A stretch of DNA of 10,654 nt from JASJBU01 sp965372385 (GTDB lineage: Bacteria > Pseudomonadota > Gammaproteobacteria > Chromatiales > Chromatiaceae), in NCBI GenBank assembly GCA_965372385.1, contig CBDVCD010000107.1:1-10654 (forward strand), given 5' to 3'. The position numbers and the translations under genes were made by a program. Below are positions 6,294 through 10,654 of this stretch, one piece after another. Position 1 is the first letter of the stretch. Every line of letters starts with the position of its first letter. The notes below the pieces were generated by a model. That model worked only from the letters and a program-made list of their open reading frames with translations. It had not been told where the DNA came from and made no database searches.

Positions 6294-7154
6294 ATGTCAG
6301 ATACAGACAAAAAATCGGAAATGAACCGGCGGCAGTTCCTGGGCAATATGCTCAAGACGGCCTGTGGGGTCGGATTGGTCGGTGTGGGCCTGGGTATTTA
6401 CTCCAACAGGGCCTCATCCCTGCCGGCTGACCACATCCGGCCACCGGGCGCGCTGTCGGAAGAGGATTTTCTCGGCGCCTGTATCCGCTGTGGATTGTGT
6501 GTACGTGATTGCCCTTACGACATCCTGATGCTGGGTGAGGTCGGTGACGATGTGGCAACGGGAACGCCTTATTTTGTGGCCCGTACCGGGCCCTGCGAGA
6601 TGTGTGAGGATATCCCCTGTATCGCCGCCTGTCCGACCAACGCCCTGGATCACGGTCTGACCGATATCGAGGAGTCCCGCATGGGGCTGGCGGTGGTGGT
6701 GGATCAGGAGACCTGTATCGCCTTTCATGGGCTGCGCTGTGAGGTCTGCTTCAACGTCTGTCCGATCCGGGGCAGGGCCATAACCCTTGACATCCAGCAT
6801 AATGCGCGCTCTGGAAAGCATGCGTTGTTCATACCCGTGGTGCGTTCAGATGCCTGCACCGGTTGTGGCCTGTGTGAGCGGGCCTGCATTCTGGAAGAGG
6901 CGGCGATCAAGGTGTTTCCCCAACACCTGGCGAAAGGCGAGCTGGGCAAACACTACCGGCTCGGCTGGAAGGAGAAAGAGAAGGCGGGTAAGGCACTGGT
7001 CACGCCGGATATCGAGCACCAGTACAACCTGCCTGAGGGTGTGAGATACGATCTGCAGGGTGAGGGACTCATCATTGAGGGTGAAGGGGCGGAGACGCCG
7101 TTCTCTGCCAATCCCCTGGATACCCTCAATAGTGGTTTCATGGATAACAACTAA
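6294..7154 (+). CDS. napG: Quinol dehydrogenase ferredoxin subunit NapG
   Basis: NapG is a periplasmic four-cluster ferredoxin that with NapH carries electrons from quinol towards NapB/NapA. Counting from the ATG at 6294 (286 residues), a Tat signal (NRRQFLG, residues 11-17, then a Gly/Val-rich helix) is followed by four cysteine groups: C63-C66-C69-C73, C101-C104-C109-C113, C141-C149-C152-C156 and C188-C191-C194-C198. Family stretches TPYFVAR, CEMCEDIPC, GLRCEVCF and SDACTGCG are all present. The C-terminus runs about 50 residues past AKGELGKHYRLGW with an acidic tail, longer than in E. coli. The start is uncertain: GTG at 6264 and ATG at 6321 are also in frame, and none has a clear ribosome binding site. 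Its TAA overlaps the napH ATG by one base. Confidence 0.93.
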   Translation: MSDTDKKSEMNRRQFLGNMLKTACGVGLVGVGLGIYSNRASSLPADHIRPPGALSEEDFLGACIRCGLCVRDCPYDILMLGEVGDDVATGTPYFVARTGPCEMCEDIPCIAACPTNALDHGLTDIEESRMGLAVVVDQETCIAFHGLRCEVCFNVCPIRGRAITLDIQHNARSGKHALFIPVVRSDACTGCGLCERACILEEAAIKVFPQHLAKGELGKHYRLGWKEKEKAGKALVTPDIEHQYNLPEGVRYDLQGEGLIIEGEGAETPFSANPLDTLNSGFMDNN

Positions 7155-8062
7155 TGGTTGATCTGACGACATTAGGTGCCGATTCCATTGCTGCCAAGGG
7201 CTGGCTAAATGCCCACAAATGGCTGATTCTGCGCCGTGTGAGTCAACTGGGGATTCTCGCCCTTTTTCTGGCGGGGCCCTTGCTGGGCATCTGGATCGTG
7301 AAGGGAAATCTGGCGGCCAGTATGACGTTGGATGTGTTACCCCTGACGGATCCACATGTCCTGTTACAGTCCATGCTTTCCGGCGTCACACCTGAGACTT
7401 CAGCCATCGTCGGAGTGTTTATTGTTCTGGTCTTCTATATGGTCATAGGGGGACGGGTCTACTGTTCCTGGGTCTGTCCGGTGAATATGCTCACCGATCT
7501 GGCCAGTTGGCTGCGCAGGAAACTGGGGATAAGAACATCCTCGCAGATTTCCCGCTCGGCTCGCTATTGGATGCTTGGCTTGACCCTGATTCTGCCATTG
7601 GTGGTATCGGGTGGCATCGTCTGGGAGCTGGTGAATCCGGTCTCCATGATGTTCCGTGGCATTGTCTTTGGCATGGGTGCCGCCTGGTTGATTCTGTTAG
7701 GCGTATTCCTGTTCGATCTCTTGATAGCCAAAGATGGATGGTGCGGGCACCTTTGTCCTGTTGGCGCCTTTTACAATCTGCTGGGCGCGAAGAGTCTGGT
7801 GAGGGTCAACGCAGCCAATCGCCAGGCATGCAATGACTGCATGGAGTGTTTCGTGGTCTGCCCGGAGCCTCAGGTTATCAAGCCTGCCTTGAAAGGTGCG
7901 AAGAAGGGATTGAGTCCTGTGATCTTTTCCTCTGATTGCACCAACTGTGGTCGTTGCATCGATATCTGCTCAAAGGATGTATTCAGTTATGGCGGTCGTC
8001 ACGTCATGGAAGTCGGCTCGCCAACCAAAGAGGGTGATGTAAATCAAGCTGTCCGAGCCTAG
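7154..8062 (+). CDS. napH: Quinol dehydrogenase membrane subunit NapH
   Basis: NapH is the inner-membrane partner of NapG that oxidises quinol. In 302 residues it has about four membrane helices (near 32-50, 84-100, 138-158 and 168-192). Two conserved cytoplasmic CxxxCP motifs are C104-C108-P and C197-C201-P. Two C-terminal [4Fe-4S] motifs follow: C226-C229-C232-C236 and C262-C265-C268-C272. E. coli NapH is about 287 residues, so the length fits. The ATG shares one base with the napG TAA (TAATG). There is no evident Shine-Dalgarno sequence, so translation probably depends on reinitiation after napG, which would give matched amounts of the two subunits. Confidence 0.94.
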   Translation: MVDLTTLGADSIAAKGWLNAHKWLILRRVSQLGILALFLAGPLLGIWIVKGNLAASMTLDVLPLTDPHVLLQSMLSGVTPETSAIVGVFIVLVFYMVIGGRVYCSWVCPVNMLTDLASWLRRKLGIRTSSQISRSARYWMLGLTLILPLVVSGGIVWELVNPVSMMFRGIVFGMGAAWLILLGVFLFDLLIAKDGWCGHLCPVGAFYNLLGAKSLVRVNAANRQACNDCMECFVVCPEPQVIKPALKGAKKGLSPVIFSSDCTNCGRCIDICSKDVFSYGGRHVMEVGSPTKEGDVNQAVRA

Positions 8063-8113
8063 CTGGCTTAACATGTGGTTTTCGAATGAGAGAGAGTGAT
8101 GATGGAGAAAACG

Positions 8114-8539
8114 ATGAAAAAACCTGTACTAATTATTCTTCTGACCGTGGTAACCATGTTCTTTACCGCATCCGCCATTGCAGATGTTCAGTCATTGCGT
8201 GGTGACGATCTCACTAGCATGGCGAAAAAACCCAGCAAGAAAAAAATCATCTCCGTTGAAGGCGGTATTGAGCGCAGCTTCAAGGAGCAGCCTCCGATGA
8301 TTCCGCACACGGTCGACAAATATGAGGTCAACCTGAAAAACAACGGTTGTCTGTCATGTCATAGCGAAAAGACCTATGAAAAGGAGAAGGCACCCAAGGT
8401 GGGTGACAGCCACTATATAGATCGGGACGGAAAGGTACTGGATACCCTCTCTAGTCGTCGCTATTTCTGCAGTCAGTGCCATACCACTCAGGTTGGTGCG
8501 GAACCACTGGTCCAAAATAGCTTTGTTGGTGTGAAGTAG
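8114..8539 (+). CDS. napB: Periplasmic nitrate reductase dihaem cytochrome c subunit NapB
   Basis: NapB is the small periplasmic dihaem cytochrome that passes electrons to NapA. Counting from the ATG at 8114 (141 residues), a signal peptide (KKPVLIILLTVVTMFFTASAIA) is probably cleaved after residue 23. Haem sites are C79-LS-C82-H83 and C119-SQ-C122-H123. Candidate distal ligands are H65 in MIPH and H100 in GDSH, the usual bis-His arrangement of NapB. GGAGA at 8104-8108 is well placed for 8114; in-frame GTG 8096, ATG 8099 and ATG 8102 would add four to six residues ahead of the signal peptide and have a weaker GAGAG site. The gap from napH is about 50 bp. A hairpin lies 23 bp after the stop. 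Confidence 0.94.
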   Translation: MKKPVLIILLTVVTMFFTASAIADVQSLRGDDLTSMAKKPSKKKIISVEGGIERSFKEQPPMIPHTVDKYEVNLKNNGCLSCHSEKTYEKEKAPKVGDSHYIDRDGKVLDTLSSRRYFCSQCHTTQVGAEPLVQNSFVGVK

Positions 8540-8562
8540 AAGTTAAATGACTATGTGTAAAA

Positions 8563-8591
8563 AGGGGCTTCCTTTTGTAAAGGTAGCCCCT
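8563..8591 (+). other. Intercistronic hairpin between napB and napC
   Basis: AGGGGCT (8563-8569) pairs with AGCCCCT (8585-8591). After a T/T mismatch, CCTTT (8571-8575) pairs with AAAGG (8579-8583) around a TGT loop. The structure is nearly perfect but is followed by CGTTGTAAG rather than a run of T, so full termination is not expected. Partial attenuation or mRNA stabilisation upstream of napC is more likely. Confidence 0.7.
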
Positions 8592-8630
8592 CGTTGTAAG
8601 TATGCGGTATTTATGAGTTTGGTGTAATCA

Positions 8631-9197
8631 ATGTCTGAAAAAAAGCAGCCTAGTGGGTTCGTTCTGGTCCTGGTCGGTATCATAGCCGGTATCATTCTCT
8701 GGGGTGGCTTCAACACGGCAATGGAAGCAACCAATACGGAAGCGTTCTGTATTTCATGTCACGAGATGGAGGCGACCGTCTATCAGGAGCTGCAGGACAC
8801 CATCCATTTCAGCAACCGCACCGGTGTTCGGGCCACCTGTCCAGACTGCCATGTGCCAAAGGAGTGGATCCACAAGTTTGTACGTAAGATCAAGGCAAGC
8901 AATGAGCTCTATCATAAGATGATGGGCACGCTCGATACACCAGAGAAATTTGAAGAGAAACGCCTCGAACTGGCGCAGAATGTCTGGCGCACCATGAAGG
9001 CGACCGACTCCCGTGAATGTCGTAACTGCCATGACTTCGAATCCATGGATTACGATCGCCAGGAGGAGCGTTCCGCGGAGCGCCACGAAGAGGCCGAGGA
9101 GGCAGGCCATACCTGTATCGATTGCCATAAAGGCATAGCCCATTCCCTGCCTGAGGGGTATGATCCGGCAGAGGACTTGCCTGGCGAGGCTGAATAA
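8631..9197 (+). CDS. napC: Membrane-anchored tetrahaem cytochrome c quinol dehydrogenase NapC (NapC/NirT family)
   Basis: NapC takes electrons from quinol in the inner membrane and passes them to NapB. In 188 residues it has one N-terminal membrane anchor (about residues 9-27) and four CxxCH haem sites: C40-C43-H44, C70-C73-H74, C130-C133-H134 and C162-C165-H166. Family stretches CISCHEME, HFSNRTGVRATCPDCHVP and CIDCHKGIAHSLP are clear. E. coli NapC is about 200 residues; here the tail after the last haem is short and acidic. The start is ATG at 8631 with no strong ribosome binding site. It lies about 90 bp after napB, separated by a hairpin. Both NapC and NapGH are present, so two quinol routes to NapB are possible. 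NirT-type function is less likely given the nap context. Confidence 0.94.
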   Translation: MSEKKQPSGFVLVLVGIIAGIILWGGFNTAMEATNTEAFCISCHEMEATVYQELQDTIHFSNRTGVRATCPDCHVPKEWIHKFVRKIKASNELYHKMMGTLDTPEKFEEKRLELAQNVWRTMKATDSRECRNCHDFESMDYDRQEERSAERHEEAEEAGHTCIDCHKGIAHSLPEGYDPAEDLPGEAE

Positions 9198-9201
9198 ACC
9201 A

Positions 9202-9217
9202 ATCCTCCAGTGAGGAT
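9202..9217 (+). promoter_or_regulatory. Hairpin covering the moaA ribosome binding site
   Basis: ATCCTC (9202-9207) and GAGGAT (9212-9217) pair perfectly around a CAGT loop. The second arm contains the GAGGA Shine-Dalgarno sequence of moaA, seven bases before its ATG. The stem starts five bases after the napC stop, so a ribosome finishing napC would open it. This arrangement suggests translational coupling of moaA to napC. It is much smaller than the known molybdenum cofactor riboswitch and does not resemble it. Confidence 0.6.
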
Positions 9218-9223
9218 AAGCTG

Positions 9224-10198
9224 ATGTTAGAGGATCCATTTGGTAGAAAGATTGAATACCTGCGGCTGTCAGTGACTGACCGTTGCGATTTCCGCTGTTT
9301 CTATTGTCTGCCCAAAGGATTCAAGAACTTCACCCAGCCGGATAGCTGGTTGACCGTGGACGAGATAGAGCGGCTGATTCGTGTCTTCTCTGAGCTTGGC
9401 ATCAGCAAGGTTCGTTTAACCGGTGGTGAACCCCTGGTCAGGAAGGATCTGCCGGAGATTGTGCGCCGGCTCGGTCGATTGTCTGAGATCAAGGATCTTT
9501 CCCTCAGTAGCAATGCCTCGCAACTGGCCAGGCATGCGGAGACCCTCAAGGCAAACGGGGTCAGCCGTATCAATATCAGCCTCGATACGCTAAACAAGGA
9601 AGCCTTTCATCAGATTACCCAAGGTAAGCTGGAGCCGGTGCTGGCAGGGCTGATGGCGGCGAAGCAGGTGGGCATGAACCCGATCAAAATCAACATGGTC
9701 GTGATGAAAGGGGTAAATGAGCATGAGATCGCTGACATGGTCCAATTCTGTCTTGAGCATGACTTCACCCTCCGCTTTATCGAGACCATGCCCGTGGGAG
9801 ATACGGGCAAGAGCGCCACGGACCGTTTTGTCAGTCTCCAGCAGGTTCGAGCGGATTTAGAGCAGGTCTACGATCTGGAACCCGCCGCCATGCGGGGTGC
9901 GGGACCGGCCAGCTATGTTCGCATCAAGGATACGAACCTGAGGATCGGTTTCATCACCCCCATGTCGCAGCATTTTTGCGCAACCTGCAACCGGGTTCGA
10001 TTGTCGGTTGAAGGTACCCTCTACCTCTGTCTGGGGAAGCATGACAACCTGGAACTGCGTCCCCTGTTGAGGGAAGGGCACAGCGACGCTCAGCTAAAGG
10101 ATGCGATACTCCAGGCCATAGCACGTAAGCCAGAGCGCCATGAGTTCAATGAGAAGCCGGGAGAGGTGGTCAGGGTAATGGCACTGACCGGTGGTTAA
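9224..10198 (+). CDS. moaA: GTP 3',8-cyclase MoaA (molybdenum cofactor biosynthesis)
   Basis: MoaA is a radical-SAM enzyme that rearranges GTP to 3',8-cyclo-GTP, the first step of molybdopterin synthesis, which supplies the cofactor of NapA. In 324 residues the radical-SAM cluster ligands are C21, C25 and C28 (CDFRCFYC). The SAM-binding GGEP is at 67-70. The second, GTP-binding cluster has C252, C255 and C269 with CATCNRVR. The protein ends in the Gly-Gly (MALTGG) needed for activity in the family. The length matches E. coli MoaA (329). It starts 26 bp after napC with no terminator between, so it is probably the last gene of the nap transcript. Its GAGGA ribosome binding site lies in a small hairpin. 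Confidence 0.97.
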   Translation: MLEDPFGRKIEYLRLSVTDRCDFRCFYCLPKGFKNFTQPDSWLTVDEIERLIRVFSELGISKVRLTGGEPLVRKDLPEIVRRLGRLSEIKDLSLSSNASQLARHAETLKANGVSRINISLDTLNKEAFHQITQGKLEPVLAGLMAAKQVGMNPIKINMVVMKGVNEHEIADMVQFCLEHDFTLRFIETMPVGDTGKSATDRFVSLQQVRADLEQVYDLEPAAMRGAGPASYVRIKDTNLRIGFITPMSQHFCATCNRVRLSVEGTLYLCLGKHDNLELRPLLREGHSDAQLKDAILQAIARKPERHEFNEKPGEVVRVMALTGG

Positions 10199-10212
10199 CA
10201 GGGAAAAGAGAT

Positions 10213-10227
10213 AAACCGCTGAGGTTT
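10213..10227. terminator. Weak hairpin between convergent moaA and the small membrane-peptide gene
   Basis: AAACC and GGTTT pair around a GCTGA loop, 15 bases after the moaA stop and touching the stop of the minus-strand gene. Read on the minus strand it is followed by ATCTCTTTT, and on the plus strand by TAGG. A five-bp stem is short, so this is only a candidate convergent terminator. Confidence 0.25.
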
Positions 10228-10364
10228 TAGGTAGCCTGAGGTGGAATGACCACGATCTCTTCGTGTTCAACGCTTTTGAGATTGGAGTTACGTTGTTCAA
10301 GACTTGCTGTTTGCCAGATCAGTGTCAATGAGAACACTATGGCCAGAACAAAAAAGTATTTCAC
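10227..10364 (-). CDS. Small single-pass membrane peptide (45 residues)
   Basis: I recognise no family. The frame runs from GTG at 10364 to TAA at 10227-10229. AGGAG (complement of 10370-10374) lies five bases before the start, a strong ribosome binding site. The product begins MKYFFVLAIVFSLTLIWQTA, one hydrophobic helix (about residues 3-17) after a single lysine, so an anchor with the tail outside is predicted. The remaining 27 residues are polar with a Glu-rich segment (VEHEEIVV) and end in PPQAT. There is no lipobox cysteine. It is not NapE by its sequence. It is convergent to moaA, and an FNR-type palindrome lies 127 bp upstream. Possible -10 boxes on the minus strand are TATAAA (10405-10400) and TATATT (10446-10441). 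Its shortness means it could still be chance; start, helix and ribosome binding site together make it likely. Confidence 0.6.
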   Translation of the reverse strand: MKYFFVLAIVFSLTLIWQTASLEQRNSNLKSVEHEEIVVIPPQAT

Positions 10365-10490
10365 CGCGACTCCTACCGATTCCGCCAGGAATGGAATTTT
10401 TTATACACAGCCTACATGCTGTTTTATTGATTCCTGCGGGAATATAAAGCATTCTCGACTTTTTTTCTAGGACATTTCCTTCATCCTAGG

Positions 10491-10504
10491 TTGACTGGGG
10501 TCAA
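10491..10504. promoter_or_regulatory. CRP/FNR-superfamily box (TTGAC-N4-GTCAA)
   Basis: TTGACTGGGGTCAA is a perfect palindrome, extended by one more G-C pair on each side (10490 and 10505). It differs from the nap FNR box by T to C in each half-site, a pattern seen for other FNR-superfamily regulators such as nitric-oxide-responsive NNR/DNR-type or HcpR-type proteins (established for the superfamily, not proven here). For the minus-strand small gene, a start at -41.5 would be near 10456 with TAGAAA (10469-10464) as a poor -10. Confidence 0.55.
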
Positions 10505-10529
10505 CAAATAAACGGTTTTTTCGCATTTG

Positions 10530-10654
10530 ATGCCCAGTACCTTGCCAGAATCGAGTATTTACCGTACACGCGCTGCCGCTGTCTCCAGGCTGGTCTCTGT
10601 TTCCGAATACCCGGGAATCGGGGAGAAGGAACGGGCCCAGCTATCGGGCCCGCT
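10530..10654 (+). CDS. Weak open frame running off the window edge (hypothetical, 3' partial)
   Basis: An ATG at 10530 opens a frame without stops to the end (41 codons), beginning MPSTLPESSIYRTRAAAV. No ribosome binding site is visible upstream (TTTTTTCGCATTTG). The last codons coincide with a GC-rich hairpin, and two minus-strand frames are also open here. I do not recognise it. The stretch may equally be non-coding or the tail of a minus-strand gene ending at a TAA near 10559. Confidence 0.2.
   Translation, partial: MPSTLPESSIYRTRAAAVSRLVSVSEYPGIGEKERAQLSGP
10632..10652. terminator. GC-rich hairpin at the window edge, possible terminator
   Basis: CGGGCCC (10632-10638) and GGGCCCG (10646-10652) pair perfectly around AGCTATC. 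The window ends two bases later, so a following T-run on the plus strand cannot be seen. On the minus strand it is followed by TTCCTTCTCC, a poor U-tract. It may end a gene arriving from the right. Confidence 0.35.

Noticed and set aside
9198..9223. Molybdenum cofactor riboswitch upstream of moaA.
   Set aside because: The gap to napC is only 26 bases, far too short for the known Moco RNA structure; only a small hairpin is present.
10227..10364. Identification of the small membrane peptide as NapE.
   Set aside because: NapE is normally encoded with napF-D-A on the same strand and has a different helix and tail. The match is only that both are short single-helix proteins.
10467..10489. CTAGGA/TCCTAG inverted repeat next to a T-run (10460-10466).
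   Set aside because: The T-run comes before the hairpin on the plus strand and is an A-run after it on the minus strand, so it does not work as a terminator in either direction.
1..10654. CRISPR arrays, tRNA or rRNA genes, transposases, integrases, toxin-antitoxin or phage genes.
   Set aside because: I looked for repeats with regular spacers, tRNA-like cloverleafs and mobile-element proteins on both strands and saw none.

Overview
The window reads as chromosomal DNA of a nitrate-respiring gammaproteobacterium. The evidence is the periplasmic nitrate reductase operon in the order napF-D-A-G-H-B-C, an FNR-type box in front of it, and a short 4.5S-type SRP RNA. The gene set would suit a sulfur-oxidising or similar facultatively anaerobic lineage, but nothing here fixes the genus, so that is inference.

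Left part (1-2753). The window opens inside a plus-strand gene for an unusual single-pass membrane protein: lysine-triplet repeats, one membrane helix, a long Glu/Pro/Ala-rich region, a short coiled coil and a Pro/Tyr/Gly tail. It ends at a strong intrinsic terminator (1309-1338). Next, on the minus strand, comes the SRP RNA gene ffs, with a perfect TATAAT -10 and a large A/T-rich inverted repeat just past its 3' end. Reading away from ffs on the plus strand are a histidine phosphatase (PGAM superfamily) and a small amphi-Trp domain protein.

Central part (2754-9197). A 120-bp regulatory gap holds a perfect 17-bp palindrome and a perfect FNR box. Then follow napF (Fe-S accessory protein), napD (signal-peptide chaperone), napA (catalytic molybdenum subunit), napG and napH (quinol-oxidising Fe-S pair), napB (dihaem electron donor to NapA) and napC (tetrahaem quinol dehydrogenase). 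Electrons can reach NapB/NapA from the quinol pool through NapC and/or NapGH. Two intercistronic gaps (napA-napG, napB-napC) carry strong hairpins without a U-tract, probably setting segmental mRNA stability.

Right part (9198-10654). moaA, the first enzyme of molybdenum cofactor synthesis, follows napC with a 26-bp gap in which a perfect small hairpin covers its Shine-Dalgarno sequence. This makes cofactor supply a probable co-transcribed partner of NapA. Convergent to moaA lies an unrecognised 45-codon gene for a single-pass membrane peptide with a good ribosome binding site. Upstream of it is a TTGAC-N4-GTCAA palindrome typical of the CRP/FNR superfamily. The last 125 bases hold only a weak open frame and a GC-rich hairpin at the edge.

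The core of the window is a well-known pathway. The less ordinary elements are the lysine-repeat membrane protein with an internal start, the A/T-rich inverted repeat after ffs, the hairpin over the moaA ribosome binding site, and the small membrane peptide with its FNR-like box.
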